From: Prevotellaceae bacterium | GTDB lineage: Bacteria > Bacteroidota > Bacteroidia > Bacteroidales > Bacteroidaceae | Direction of reading: 5' to 3' | NCBI GenBank assembly: GCA_003150315.1 | Contig: QAML01000042.1 | Span: forward strand, 1-58,281 | Length of the DNA: 58,281 bases | Part shown: one piece after another, positions 27,361 to 36,876 of the stretch | Layout of the letters: every line of letters starts with the position of its first letter | How positions within the stretch are numbered: position 1 is the first letter of the stretch | Position numbers and translations under genes: made by a program | Notes under the pieces: model-generated | Seen by the model: the letters and a program-made list of their open reading frames with translations, nothing else | What the model was told of the DNA's origin: nothing | Database searches by the model: none

Positions 27361-29817
27361 ATGAAGTTACGAGTTATTACAGTCGGATTTATCTGCGCAT
27401 GCGGGGTTTTGTTTTCGCATGCTCAGACTCCGGTAGAAATTACAACAAAAGACATTAACCGCGCAAAGGAGCTTGTGTCAAAAATGACGCTTGACGAAAA
27501 GCTCTCACTTATTAGCGGAAACGATGACGGCATGTCCCTGCGTCCCATAAAGCGTTTGGGAATCCCTGCTCTTCAAATGCACGACGGTCCGCAAGGCATC
27601 GGACAAGGCATTAAGGGAATAATGTTTCCCTGTGGCATGCTCACGGCTGCCACATGGGACAGAAGCATGGCAAAACTTGTTGGCGAAAGTCTGGCAACAG
27701 ATTTCAAGAACCATAACACGGATGTTATTCTCGGTCCTGGCGTAAACATTTATCGCGCTACCCTTTGCGGACGCAACTTTGAGTATTTTGGCGAAGATCC
27801 TTTCCTGGCAAGCGAAACAGCAAAACAATATATATTAGGCGTGCAGTCCAAAGGTGTTATTGCCACCATCAAGCATTTTGCCGCCAACAACATGGAATGG
27901 GGACGCATGGACGTAAATTCCAACGTTGACCTCCGTACTTTGAATGAAATTTATCTCACCACTTTCCGCAAAGCTGTGAAAGAGGCAAAAGTGGGAGCTG
28001 TTATGGACAGCTACAATCTGCTTTACGGACTTCACACTACCGAAAGCCGTTACCTCAATATTGATTTGCTGCGAAAGAAATGGGGATTCCAAGGAATTGT
28101 AATGAGCGATTGGGGTGCGGTTCACTCTACTGTGGCTACGGCAAACGGCGGTCTCGATCTCGAAATGCCTAATTCGGACTTTTGGAAACCGGAAAAAGTT
28201 AAAGAGGCTCTTGCTAAAGGTTTGATTTCCGAAGCTACGATAAACGAAAAGGTACAACACATTCTTCAAACCATGAGTGCTTTCGGTGTGCTCGATAAAG
28301 ATGAGAGCAAAAAGGCTGTACCGCATGAAATGCCGGAACTTAAAGCTGCGGCACTCAAAATTGCAGAAAGCGGTATTACTCTTCTGAAAAACGAGGACGA
28401 TGTTCTTCCTATTGCAAAGCAGAAATTTGCGGTAATAGGTCCTAACGCCGATAAAATTGCACGTGGTGGCGGCAGCGGACAAGTCAATTATTATTCCGCA
28501 GTTACCCCTTGGGCGGGCATAAAAAAGGCTTTCGGCAAACAGGCTTCATTTATTTCCGACAGCAAATATAAGACCCAACTTAAAAATGCTTTCTTTACCG
28601 ATGCTTCCATGAGTCATCCCGGATTTAAGGCGGAATATTTCAAGAACAAAAACCTTGAAGCTGAACCGGCTCTTACGAGAACAGAAGAAAACCCGAGCAT
28701 TGCCAATGATACCAAAATGCCTGAAGGCTTTACAAATGCAAATTTTTCGGTTCGCTGGAGCGGTGTGTTCAAGGCTCAAAAAGACGCAGCCATTAATTTC
28801 ATTATTACCGGAGACGACGGATACCGTTTGATTATTGACGGAAAGACCGTTTGCAACGAATGGCGTGATCAAGCTGCGAAAAAGGCTTCTTATAAACTGA
28901 ACGCAAAAGCCGGTAAAACTTATAATGTCGCTATAGAATATTATCAGGGCACAGGCGACCAAAAGTTTGAGCTTGATCTTTTCGAATACGACCTCAACAA
29001 ACTTGGCAACATACTGAAAGATTTCAACACCGCCGTTGTTATGGTTGGTTATGACACAGATACCGAGAGCGAAGGCTCTGATCGCACTTTCGATTTGCCC
29101 GATCCGCAAAACGAACTCATTTGCAATGTTGCCTCTAAGGTAAAGAATGTGATTGTTGTGGCTAATTCGGGCGGCGGCTTCAATTTCATGCCGTGGATTT
29201 ACAATGTAAAGGGTGTCATTATGGCTTGGTATCCCGGACAGGAGGGAGGTACGGCTCTCGCCAACATACTTAAGGGTACTGTAAACCCGAGTGGCAAACT
29301 CCCCATGTCCATTGAAAAGAAATGGGAGGACAATCCGGTGCACGACAACTTCTTCAGCAAAAACGGCGAGAAAGAAATTACATACCAGGAAGGGCTTTTC
29401 TACGGCTACAGAGGTTATGACGCGCAGGGCAAACGCCCGCTGTTTCCGTTCGGATTCGGATTGAGCTACACAACTTTCTCATATTCCGACATTAAAGCCC
29501 AACCACTCGGAAAGAATCGGTTGCGCGTTACCTTCAAAGTAACAAATACCGGAAAACGTGCCGGTGCCGAAGTGGCTGAACTGTATGTGTGTCCGCTTAA
29601 ATCTAAAGTCGTCAGACCGGTTAAGGAACTTAAAGGCTACGAAAAAGTTTATCTTGAAAAAGGTGCTTCAAAAACCGTAACCATTGACCTTAACGAAGAC
29701 GCATTCTCCTACTATGACGTCGAAACCGAGGATTTAGTTCCCGACAACGGCAGCTTCAGAATTTTGGTAGGACCGTCGTCCGACGACCTTTCTCTGCAAA
29801 CAGACGTAAACTTTTAA
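27361..29817 (+). CDS. Exported GH3 beta-glucosidase-like enzyme with inserted PA14 domain
   Basis: Glycoside hydrolase family 3, probably periplasmic, releasing terminal beta-linked sugars. 818 residues. Signal peptide 1-22; N-terminal TIM barrel from about 30 with HDGPQGIGQG, IKHFAANNMEWGR and the nucleophile Asp in VMSDWGAVHS (about residue 252). The second domain is interrupted about 415-540 by a PA14 domain (WSGVFKAQKDAAINFIITGDDGYRL), then resumes with GYDTDTESEGSDRTFDLP and MAWYPGQEGG. A C-terminal fibronectin-III-like domain (from about 715) ends the protein. PA14 insertions are common in this subgroup and often shape the active site. It has its own promoter. Substrate linkage cannot be fixed from sequence alone. 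Confidence 0.93.
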   Translation: MKLRVITVGFICACGVLFSHAQTPVEITTKDINRAKELVSKMTLDEKLSLISGNDDGMSLRPIKRLGIPALQMHDGPQGIGQGIKGIMFPCGMLTAATWDRSMAKLVGESLATDFKNHNTDVILGPGVNIYRATLCGRNFEYFGEDPFLASETAKQYILGVQSKGVIATIKHFAANNMEWGRMDVNSNVDLRTLNEIYLTTFRKAVKEAKVGAVMDSYNLLYGLHTTESRYLNIDLLRKKWGFQGIVMSDWGAVHSTVATANGGLDLEMPNSDFWKPEKVKEALAKGLISEATINEKVQHILQTMSAFGVLDKDESKKAVPHEMPELKAAALKIAESGITLLKNEDDVLPIAKQKFAVIGPNADKIARGGGSGQVNYYSAVTPWAGIKKAFGKQASFISDSKYKTQLKNAFFTDASMSHPGFKAEYFKNKNLEAEPALTRTEENPSIANDTKMPEGFTNANFSVRWSGVFKAQKDAAINFIITGDDGYRLIIDGKTVCNEWRDQAAKKASYKLNAKAGKTYNVAIEYYQGTGDQKFELDLFEYDLNKLGNILKDFNTAVVMVGYDTDTESEGSDRTFDLPDPQNELICNVASKVKNVIVVANSGGGFNFMPWIYNVKGVIMAWYPGQEGGTALANILKGTVNPSGKLPMSIEKKWEDNPVHDNFFSKNGEKEITYQEGLFYGYRGYDAQGKRPLFPFGFGLSYTTFSYSDIKAQPLGKNRLRVTFKVTNTGKRAGAEVAELYVCPLKSKVVRPVKELKGYEKVYLEKGASKTVTIDLNEDAFSYYDVETEDLVPDNGSFRILVGPSSDDLSLQTDVNF

Positions 29818-29850
29818 GTATAAATATTCGGGTATATTCAAATTTTTCAT

Positions 29851-29858
29851 TATATTTG
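29851..29858 (+). promoter_or_regulatory. Rubredoxin promoter -7 box
   Basis: TATATTTG, 31 bases before the rubredoxin start codon; a separate promoter from that of the GH3 gene upstream. Confidence 0.6.
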
Positions 29859-29888
29859 CAATGGTATTAACCCTAAAAACAAGATGTT

Positions 29889-30053
29889 ATGAAAAGATTC
29901 GTTTGTAAGGTGTGTGGTTACGCATACGATCCCGAAGTGGGAGATTCTGAACACGGAATAGCTCCCGGAACTGCGTTTGAGAACCTTCCTGACGATTGGG
30001 TTTGCCCTATATGCGGGGCAGACAAAGAAGAATTCGAGGAAGAAGAAGATTAA
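29889..30053 (+). CDS. Rubredoxin
   Basis: 54 residues, the classic small iron-only electron carrier of the cytosol. The two iron-binding knuckles are CKVCGYAY (Cys6, Cys9) and CPICGA (Cys39, Cys42), separated by the conserved [26 protein letters not shown] stretch. The tail is acidic. In anaerobes it passes electrons to rubrerythrin or similar peroxide-removing enzymes. It is flanked by its own promoter and terminator, so it is a single-gene unit. Confidence 0.96.
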   Translation: MKRFVCKVCGYAYDPEVGDSEHGIAPGTAFENLPDDWVCPICGADKEEFEEEED

Positions 30054-30081
30054 AGGAAATTCATTATCAGAAATTCAATTT

Positions 30082-30113
30082 GCGGCATTCCGTTTGCGGG
30101 ATGCCGCATTTTT
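30082..30113 (+). terminator. Rubredoxin terminator
   Basis: GCGGCATTCC pairs with GGGATGCCGC over a short loop, followed by ATTTTTC; 28 bases after the stop. Confidence 0.85.
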
Positions 30114-30224
30114 CATGCTCCGCCCACTTTGAAACACTTTTTCCGCAAAAAGCTAAAAATCAGCCGCTTATCCAATTTTACAGAGTGTTTTATAAGTTAT
30201 TGTTGTTCAGACACTTGAAACAGT

Positions 30225-30313
30225 CAAAAATATAAGGCACATATTTTAAAATAAAAGGCACTTATTTCAAAATACATGGCTTGTATTTTTTACAATAAGC
30301 CATGTGTTTTTTC
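30225..30313. repeat. Modular palindromic repeat, copy E
   Basis: Units ATAAGGCACATATTTT, AAAAGGCACTTATTTC and ACATGGCTTGTATTTT, then ATAAGCCATGTGTTTTTTCG. ACATGGCTT and AAGCCATGT form an additional stem found only here and in copy F. The conserved flank (complement of a sequence like ACAATATCTTACAAAA) lies on the left, so this copy is reversed relative to A, C and G. It lies between convergent rubredoxin and transpeptidase genes. No gene is seen in 30114-30379. Confidence 0.83.
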
Positions 30314-30379
30314 GTGTGTGCCGCAGCGGGGTGAAAATTCTTACGAATTTTCCGGGCATAAAAGCATACGTTTTTCATT

Positions 30380-31528
30380 TCATTCGTCCTCGTAGTCGTA
30401 ATCATACTCCGTAGGGATAACATCCATGTCTTCCCATTGCTCAGCCTTTAGTTCGGAACGCCCGGACAGTTTCCCGTTCATGGCTTGTTCTATCATCAAA
30501 GCCCCGAGCGGCGCAGCAAGATCGGCACCCCAGCCCCCGTTTTCCACAAACACAACCACCGCAATGCGGGGATTTGTTTTCGGAGCAAAGCCAATGAACA
30601 CGGAATGGTCCTTACCCTCATTTTCCGCAGTTCCCGTCTTACCGCATATTTCATATTCGGCAGAATTTATGTGCCGCGCCGTTCCCTGCGTTACGGCATT
30701 GCGCATTCCCTCAATCACAAGTTCATAAGCCTCTGCCGTTGGCTTGCAATAATGTTTGGCATTATATTTCTTGTATAGCGAATCCTTGTCGGAATATTTT
30801 TTTACATGAGGAACGATATAAAAACCTCTGTTGGCTATTGAAGCTGCAAGGTTGCACAGCTGAAGAGGAGTAACCATAACCTCGCCTTGTCCCATTCCCA
30901 CCCACATAATAGTCTCGGCGTTCCAACCGCCTTTGTGAACTTTTGCGAGATAAGCCGAATCGGGAATCAAGCCGGGCTTTTCTCCTGCAACATCAACACC
31001 GAGTTTCCTGCCAAGCCCCATGCTGTGCATATAATAGCTCCAAACGTTTATGGCTTTTGAGTATGTGTGATAGCGTTCCCTGTTGTTAATCATATTCATA
31101 AAAGCCTTGCAGAAATAAGAATTGCAAGAATGCCCTATGGCAGGCACAAGCGCGAGCGAAGGACGGTGGGCATGGCAACCTATATGGACTTTGCCGCGCC
31201 AAAAACCTTTGTTGCACGAAAACGAACTCTTTGCGTTCAGAACATTCTCGCTTACGAGAGTAAGAGCCTGCGCAACCTTGAACGTACTTCCCGGAGAATA
31301 TTCCACACCCAGGGCACGGTTTACGGTATCTGCCATATACGATTCGGACACAAGGCATTTAATCTCGCCTGTTGACGGTTCTATTGCCACTATGCTCCCT
31401 TGTTTGGCGTAGAGCAAACGACGCGCAAGCTCCTGCATGCCATTGTCGAGAGTTTCTGTCGTCTGTGCCATGGCGGCAATGGCGAAACAAACCGTATATA
31501 TACTTAACAATACGCGCTTAATGCTCAT
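30380..31528 (-). CDS. Transpeptidase-only penicillin-binding protein
   Basis: 382 residues. Residues 1-22 form a signal peptide or anchor; the rest is a PBP transpeptidase domain with the catalytic Ser81 in STFK, the SCN motif at about 134 and KTGT near 297. Class B PBPs (FtsI, MrdA) are 550-700 residues with an N-terminal pedestal, which is entirely missing here. The ending is acidic (DYDYEDE). The likely role is D,D-transpeptidation of periplasmic peptidoglycan, possibly a specialised or regulatory one (inference). Its ATG overlaps the tilS stop as ATGA, so it is translationally coupled as the third gene of rarA-tilS-pbp. Confidence 0.87.
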   Translation of the reverse strand: MSIKRVLLSIYTVCFAIAAMAQTTETLDNGMQELARRLLYAKQGSIVAIEPSTGEIKCLVSESYMADTVNRALGVEYSPGSTFKVAQALTLVSENVLNAKSSFSCNKGFWRGKVHIGCHAHRPSLALVPAIGHSCNSYFCKAFMNMINNRERYHTYSKAINVWSYYMHSMGLGRKLGVDVAGEKPGLIPDSAYLAKVHKGGWNAETIMWVGMGQGEVMVTPLQLCNLAASIANRGFYIVPHVKKYSDKDSLYKKYNAKHYCKPTAEAYELVIEGMRNAVTQGTARHINSAEYEICGKTGTAENEGKDHSVFIGFAPKTNPRIAVVVFVENGGWGADLAAPLGALMIEQAMNGKLSGRSELKAEQWEDMDVIPTEYDYDYEDE

Positions 31529-32901
31529 GGGGTGTCTTGATAATCGTTCGCGTTAACACTCATACACTTTATGTTCGCCGTATCTTGCGATATGCGCACA
31601 CGATTATCGACCCTGCGCCCCACAATCCATATTATTTTTTCTTTGTCGCATACTACAAGTTGCCGCAGTCTCTCTTCCACCGGAACTTTACAGTCTTTCA
31701 AAAAATCACTAACCAGTTTACTCCCCTTCATTCCGAACGGCACAAAACGATCTCCCGTTTCAATGCGTCTTAAAACAAGTGGAAAACTCACCTTGTCCGC
31801 ATCTATGTATGCAAGGTCAGTTTCCGTTAGTTTTTTCTTGGGAGGAAATTTGTCTACATCGGCAATCCGCACCACAGAAAAGCCTGTATTCACCTCACAT
31901 CCGGGTTGCAGAACAAACTTGTTGCCTTTTGTCGCAGAATCCTTGCGCACAACCACATAACGATATTTGTTGAAATAAAGAATATAATCGTTGCTTTCCA
32001 TAAGTCTTGCCTCTTCCCGCTCGTTTCGTGAGGCGTTTTCTATCTGATCCTCGTTAAACCCTTTCGGCGAAAGCCATTCAAAAAGCACAATCTCGGGAGA
32101 AACACAAACATTCAGCTTCTCGGCATAAAGAATCTCATCGCCGTAAACATTGTGTTCTATTTCGTCGAGAACCTTCCCTACTGCATCCTTATATATATTG
32201 TATGCGTCCGAAAATTTCCGTATTTCTTTTTGCAATGTGTCGCACACCGACGGATTTATTTCCCTTAGCTGCGGAATAATTTCAAGGCGTATTTTGTTTC
32301 TTTTCACATCTGCCACGAGATTGGTGCTGTCGGTAACGAAAGATTGTTGCTTGCTTTTCAGATATTCCAGTATCTCCTCGCGCGAAACGTCGAGAAGCGG
32401 ACGAACAATCCTGATATTTTTTCCGCACGAACAGACTCTTTCGCTTTCATAAGCCATTCCGCACAAACCGCGAAGCCCTGTGCCGCGAATTAAATTCAAA
32501 AGAAGCGTCTCGCAATTGTCATCGCGATGATGAGCCACCGCAACGGGGGCACGTAGCTCCTCACAAAGCGACGCAAAAAAATCATAGCGCAAATCACGAG
32601 CCGCCATTTCCACGCTCACCCCCTTTTCCGCCGCATAAGAAACCGTGTCAGCCTCGGCAACTCTGACATCAACTCCCAAAGAACGGCAAAGTTCGCGCAC
32701 AAAACGCTCGTCGCGCATGGATTCTTTGCCACGAAGATGAAAATTATAGTGAGCCGCCGTGCAATGACAATTCAATTCCAAAAGAACACGCAGCAAAGCC
32801 ACGGAATCAGCCCCGCCGCTGAGCGCAACTATCACTTCCTTACCGGCAAGTGGCAAAGAATTTCGGACTATTGTGCTGTAAACTTTTTCTGTAAACGTCA
32901 T
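31525..32901 (-). CDS. tilS: tRNA(Ile)-lysidine synthetase
   Basis: Modifies C34 of the CAU-anticodon tRNA-Ile to lysidine, so that it reads AUA; essential in most bacteria. 458 residues. The N-terminal PP-loop ATPase has SGGADSVALL (about 27-36) and a HYNFHLRGKES loop. The LIRGTGLRGLCGM segment, the substrate-binding middle domain and the TilS C-terminal domain (RRIETGDRFVPFGMKGSKLVSDFL) follow. The ATG at 32901 overlaps the rarA stop as ATGA and is preferred to an in-frame ATG eight codons upstream inside rarA. The end overlaps the transpeptidase start in the same way. Confidence 0.95.
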   Translation of the reverse strand: MTFTEKVYSTIVRNSLPLAGKEVIVALSGGADSVALLRVLLELNCHCTAAHYNFHLRGKESMRDERFVRELCRSLGVDVRVAEADTVSYAAEKGVSVEMAARDLRYDFFASLCEELRAPVAVAHHRDDNCETLLLNLIRGTGLRGLCGMAYESERVCSCGKNIRIVRPLLDVSREEILEYLKSKQQSFVTDSTNLVADVKRNKIRLEIIPQLREINPSVCDTLQKEIRKFSDAYNIYKDAVGKVLDEIEHNVYGDEILYAEKLNVCVSPEIVLFEWLSPKGFNEDQIENASRNEREEARLMESNDYILYFNKYRYVVVRKDSATKGNKFVLQPGCEVNTGFSVVRIADVDKFPPKKKLTETDLAYIDADKVSFPLVLRRIETGDRFVPFGMKGSKLVSDFLKDCKVPVEERLRQLVVCDKEKIIWIVGRRVDNRVRISQDTANIKCMSVNANDYQDTP

Positions 32902-34178
32902 TTTTCGGGATATTTCCTGCCCCATAATCTTTCCATGCGTTCCCGCAATCCGTCTTCCTGACGATTATGCTGCGGAGTCCAGAAACTTTCATCTTTCAAA
33001 GCATCGGGCAGATACTGCTGTCTCACAAAATTTTCCTTGTAATCGTGAGCATATTTATAACCTGCGTGATAGCCGAGCTGTTGCATGAGTTGTGTGGGAG
33101 CATTACGCAGATGCAGCGGAACAGGTTGGTTACCGCTTTTCTTAACTTCCGCAATGGCTTTGTCAAGAGCCGTATAGCTTGAATTACTCTTGGGAGAAGC
33201 CGCCAAATAAACCGTTGCCTCGGCAAGAGGTATCCTTCCTTCGGGCCAACCTATCTTCATTACGGCATCGAAAGCCGCATTGGCAAGAAGTAATGCGTTG
33301 GGATTTGCCAGACCTATGTCCTCGCTCGCAGAAATCACAAGACGGCGGGCAATGAAAGCGGGGTCTTCGCCGCCCTCCACCATTCGCGCGAGCCAATATA
33401 GGGCTGCGTCAGGATCGCTACCGCGAATGCTCTTGATAAACGCCGAAATTATGTCATAGTGCATCTCTCCGTTCTTATCATAAGCCAGAGGATTCTGCTG
33501 CAGACGCTCCTCCACCTTTTTGTCTGTGATTACGACTTTGCCGTTTGGCTCGGCATCGACCACAAGTTCCAGAATATTCAGCAGCTTTCGGGCATCGCCG
33601 CCGCTATATCGCATCATGGCGGAAGTTTCCTGCACATCTATTTCGCGCTTCTTCAGTTCTTCGTCGTCATGTATGGCGTGGTCTATGAGTTTTGTCAAAT
33701 CTTCTTTCTCGAGAGGCTTGAGTGTATATACCTGACAGCGAGAAAGCAAAGGACGTATTACCTCGAACGAAGGATTCTCCGTGGTTGCGCCGATAAGTGT
33801 TACCGTTCCGTCTTCCACGGCTCCGAGCAGTGAGTCTTGCTGCGACTTTGAGAAACGATGGATTTCGTCTATAAACAAAATAGGACTGCCCTCGGAGGTG
33901 AACAGTGTATTCTTTTTTGCCCTGTCTATGACATCGCGCACATCCTTTACGCCGCTCGTAACCGCGCTAAGGGTGTAAAACGGCACCTCAAGGCGGTTGG
34001 CTATGATTTTTGCGAGTGTGGTTTTCCCTACACCCGGCGGTCCCCACAATATGAACGAGCTTATACGTTTGCCCTCAATCATACGGCGTATCACACCGCC
34101 TTCGCCCACAAGGTGATGCTGTCCCACATATTCGTCAAGGGTTCGCGGACGCATCCGCTCTGCCAAAGGTGTATCCAT
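32898..34178 (-). CDS. rarA: Replication-associated recombination protein A (RarA/MgsA AAA+ ATPase)
   Basis: Clamp-loader-like AAA+ ATPase acting at stalled replication forks. 426 residues. PLAERMRPRTLDEYVGQHHLVG is the family's N-terminal signature; Walker A GPPGVGKTT about 45-53; Walker B LFIDEIHRF; sensor GATTENPSFEV. The C-terminal tetramerisation and MgsA_C regions carry IRGSDPDAALYWLARMVEGGEDP and VPLHLRNAPTQLM. The start at 34178 (MDTPLAER) matches relatives; an upstream ATG at 34217 adds 13 basic residues. First gene of the rarA-tilS-pbp operon. Confidence 0.95.
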   Translation of the reverse strand: MDTPLAERMRPRTLDEYVGQHHLVGEGGVIRRMIEGKRISSFILWGPPGVGKTTLAKIIANRLEVPFYTLSAVTSGVKDVRDVIDRAKKNTLFTSEGSPILFIDEIHRFSKSQQDSLLGAVEDGTVTLIGATTENPSFEVIRPLLSRCQVYTLKPLEKEDLTKLIDHAIHDDEELKKREIDVQETSAMMRYSGGDARKLLNILELVVDAEPNGKVVITDKKVEERLQQNPLAYDKNGEMHYDIISAFIKSIRGSDPDAALYWLARMVEGGEDPAFIARRLVISASEDIGLANPNALLLANAAFDAVMKIGWPEGRIPLAEATVYLAASPKSNSSYTALDKAIAEVKKSGNQPVPLHLRNAPTQLMQQLGYHAGYKYAHDYKENFVRQQYLPDALKDESFWTPQHNRQEDGLRERMERLWGRKYPEK

Positions 34179-34444
34179 TTGCTTTTTTCTTTGTTTCTGC
34201 AAAGATACTGATTTCATTTTATAGATTCGCGCGAACTTTCAAAGCCGTTCACAACACGCCGCAAAGCACTATGTCTGCCGGAAAGCTTTCTTTGCACGCA
34301 GTATGTGGGTTACGGATTTTTTGATGCCATTCATGTTTTTTCGCCCGTTTTACGTTCAAAACTGCAACACGCTTAGAATCAAACAATTAAGCAATTTCAA
34401 AAATTTTTCAAAAGACATTGTTAATCAGAGAGTTATAAAGGCGA

Positions 34445-34532
34445 AAAATACAAGGCATATATTTTGAAATAAGTGCCTTATATTTTAAAATACATGGCTT
34501 GTATTTTTTACGATAAGCCATGTGTTTTTTCG
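34445..34532. repeat. Modular palindromic repeat, copy F
   Basis: ACAAGGCATATATTTT unit, its partner AAATAAGTGCCTTATATTTT, then ACATGGCTTGTATTTT and ATAAGCCATGTGTTTTTTCG as in copy E. The complement of the left flank (about 34400-34437) reads like CTCTGATTAACAATGTCTTT, matching the right flank of copy G, so it is reversed. It is the only copy between divergent genes (rarA and GH2). No gene is seen in 34179-34634. Confidence 0.85.
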
Positions 34533-34634
34533 CACAATGCAGAATTGAGGAATTTTCGACCGATTCCAATACGGCAAATTCTATCACGCTGCGCGTTTTT
34601 CAGCTTTTCACATTGCGGTTATGGCTATAATAAT

Positions 34635-34642
34635 TAACTTTG
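34635..34642 (+). promoter_or_regulatory. GH2 gene promoter -7 box
   Basis: TAACTTTG, about 50 bases before the ATG at 34691. A longer in-frame start at 34640 would lie inside this box and is rejected for that reason. Confidence 0.6.
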
Positions 34643-34690
34643 CTACAAATCTTAATTACCATAAACAACAACAATGAAAATACAAGCGTC

Positions 34691-36805
34691 ATGAAAACTT
34701 CAATACTCAAGACCTTTTGTCTTGCCACACTTATGTTGGCAGCGCAGAGCGTATGTGGTCAGCGCAGAGCCTGGCAGCAAACCGAACTGAAGCAGTGGAA
34801 TTTCAGCAAAAACAAAACAGAGTGGCAGCAGGTGAGCATTCCCCACAGTTGCAATGCCATGGACGGACATTCACAAAGTTATTATCGCGGAAAAGCATAC
34901 TACAAAAAACAAATAGAATTCAGCAAGAGCGACCTTAAAAAGCCCGCTTACATTCTGTTTGAGGGCGCGGCGCAGGCGGCAACCGTCAGCGTGAACGGCA
35001 AACAGGTCATTGAACATCGCGGAGGCTATACACCTTTTGTGGTGAGCCTCGACAAATTCATTCATGAGGGTAAAAACGAAATAGAAGTCTGTACCGACAA
35101 CACTTTGGACGTAAATCTTATTCCCGTAAGCTCGGATTTCAACAAAAACAATGGTCTCCACAACCCCGTATACCTGTTGAAGATGAACACTGTTTCGTTT
35201 CTGCCCGAAAAATACGGTTTGTATCGCATGCATGTAAGCACACCGTTTGTAAGCCGCGAAAAAGCCACGGGAAAAGTTGAGACTTCAATAGTAAACACAA
35301 GCGGAAAGAAACAAAAGCTGAAGGTTGTGTTCACCCTAAAAGGCAAAGATGCCGGCAGCACAGCCTACAGGAGCGAGCGCGAAATAGTTATGGAAAACGG
35401 CAAATCGTATGATTATCTCGAACAATTCGAAATAAAATCCCCGCATCTTTGGAACGGTTTGGAAGATCCCTATCTCTACGATGCCCACATATCCATTCTC
35501 GACACAAAAGGCAAAACCATGGACGAAGCAGAAACCAAAGTGGGATTCCGCTTCTACCAAACAACTGCAAGCGAAGGCTTTTTCCTAAACGGACGAAGCT
35601 ATCCGCTGCGCGGAGTTTCGGAACATCAGGACTGGGACGGCGAAGCTTCAGCTGTAAGTAAGCAACATACTTACGCCGATTACGAGATAATTAAGGAACT
35701 CGGGGCAAACTTTGTGCGCCTTGCCCATTATCCTCACAACGATTACGAGTTTCGCCTGTGCGATTCGCTCGGCATTGTGGTGCAAACCGAGATTCCGTGG
35801 GTTAACGTCTGCGGTACGAAAGCCACTCCGGGATATTTCGAAAACATAAACCAACAAATGAAAGAAATGATTGTGAATCTATACAATCATCCGAGTATTA
35901 TTTTCTGGGGAATGTGGAATGAATTGAGCGGCTGGGGCAACAACGACCAACTGCAAGGCAAAATAGACAACAATAAAATAGTAGAGGAATCGTCCAAACT
36001 GTATCGCTACGCAAAAACACTTGATCCTTTCCGCTATGTTGGCGTTACCGATTGCAGCATATACCGCGACGCGGAATATACAAAGCTCCACGGCGATTTC
36101 TTCTCGGAAAACCGCTACCCCAACTGGTATCAGATGGGCGACATGAACCGACTTACTACCGAAATGAACGAAGTACACAGGAAAATGGGCGTTGTCAGCA
36201 TTGCCGAATACGGAGGCGGTGCGAATCCTTTCTGTCATACTCTCGACTCAACGGTAATGAAAGACCGCAAAGACGACAGTAAGCATTACGAAGAATACGC
36301 CTGCTATCTGCACGAAAGCGACATGAAACAAATACTCCGTATGCCGTGGCTGAACTTTACCTCGCTGTGGATAATGTTCGACTTCCCGGTGGCAGACCGT
36401 AGGGAAGGATTCATGGACAGTGGGGACGGAGTGAATTTCACACCCAATGAAAACCGAAAATACATGAACGACAAAGGTCTCGTAACCCGCGACCGAAAGA
36501 TTAAAAAGGACCACTTCTATTTCTACAAGGCTTTGTGGAACAAGAAAGAGCCTACGGTCTATATAACAGGGCGGAGACGCACGGGAAGTCCCAAAGAAAA
36601 AGCGTTTAATATAAAGGTTTACAGCAACGCAAAGAGTCTTACGCTTTACCAAAACGGAGAAAAAGTGCAGACACTCGAGAAATGTCCCGACTATTCAGGC
36701 GTTATTTGGATGTTCAACCCCGTGAAATACAAAACCGCCAAAGATAAATTCAAAGTAGTATCGGACAGCGGAATTTCTGACGAGGTTGAATGGAGCGCAT
36801 TATAA
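34691..36805 (+). CDS. Exported GH2 family glycosidase (beta-galactosidase-like)
   Basis: 704 residues. Signal peptide about 1-23; N-terminal sugar-binding jelly roll (VSIPHSCNAMDG, YRGKAYYKKQIEF, NGKQVIEHRGGYTPFVV); Ig-like domain about 190-300; TIM barrel from about 310 with RGVSEHQDWDG, FVRLAHYPH, acid/base Glu near 410 in MWNELSG, and nucleophile Glu near 505 in SIAEYGGGANP. It ends with a short beta domain about 610-704. Family GH2 contains beta-galactosidases, glucuronidases and mannosidases; HQDWDG and NE resemble the galactosidase subgroup, but the substrate is open. It stands alone, not in a SusCD locus. Confidence 0.92.
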   Translation: MKTSILKTFCLATLMLAAQSVCGQRRAWQQTELKQWNFSKNKTEWQQVSIPHSCNAMDGHSQSYYRGKAYYKKQIEFSKSDLKKPAYILFEGAAQAATVSVNGKQVIEHRGGYTPFVVSLDKFIHEGKNEIEVCTDNTLDVNLIPVSSDFNKNNGLHNPVYLLKMNTVSFLPEKYGLYRMHVSTPFVSREKATGKVETSIVNTSGKKQKLKVVFTLKGKDAGSTAYRSEREIVMENGKSYDYLEQFEIKSPHLWNGLEDPYLYDAHISILDTKGKTMDEAETKVGFRFYQTTASEGFFLNGRSYPLRGVSEHQDWDGEASAVSKQHTYADYEIIKELGANFVRLAHYPHNDYEFRLCDSLGIVVQTEIPWVNVCGTKATPGYFENINQQMKEMIVNLYNHPSIIFWGMWNELSGWGNNDQLQGKIDNNKIVEESSKLYRYAKTLDPFRYVGVTDCSIYRDAEYTKLHGDFFSENRYPNWYQMGDMNRLTTEMNEVHRKMGVVSIAEYGGGANPFCHTLDSTVMKDRKDDSKHYEEYACYLHESDMKQILRMPWLNFTSLWIMFDFPVADRREGFMDSGDGVNFTPNENRKYMNDKGLVTRDRKIKKDHFYFYKALWNKKEPTVYITGRRRTGSPKEKAFNIKVYSNAKSLTLYQNGEKVQTLEKCPDYSGVIWMFNPVKYKTAKDKFKVVSDSGISDEVEWSAL

Positions 36806-36832
36806 CTTTCAGAAACATATAAAAGCCTTAAA

Positions 36833-36876
36833 AAGTCCGTGTTTCCCTATCCTCGGAAATACGGACTTTACTTTTT
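36833..36876 (+). terminator. Terminator after the GH2 gene, abutting the convergent methyltransferase stop
   Basis: AAGTCCGTGTTTCC pairs with GGAAATACGGACTT across a 7-base loop, then TACTTTTT. The T-rich end overlaps the last codons of the opposite-strand gene. Confidence 0.8.
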
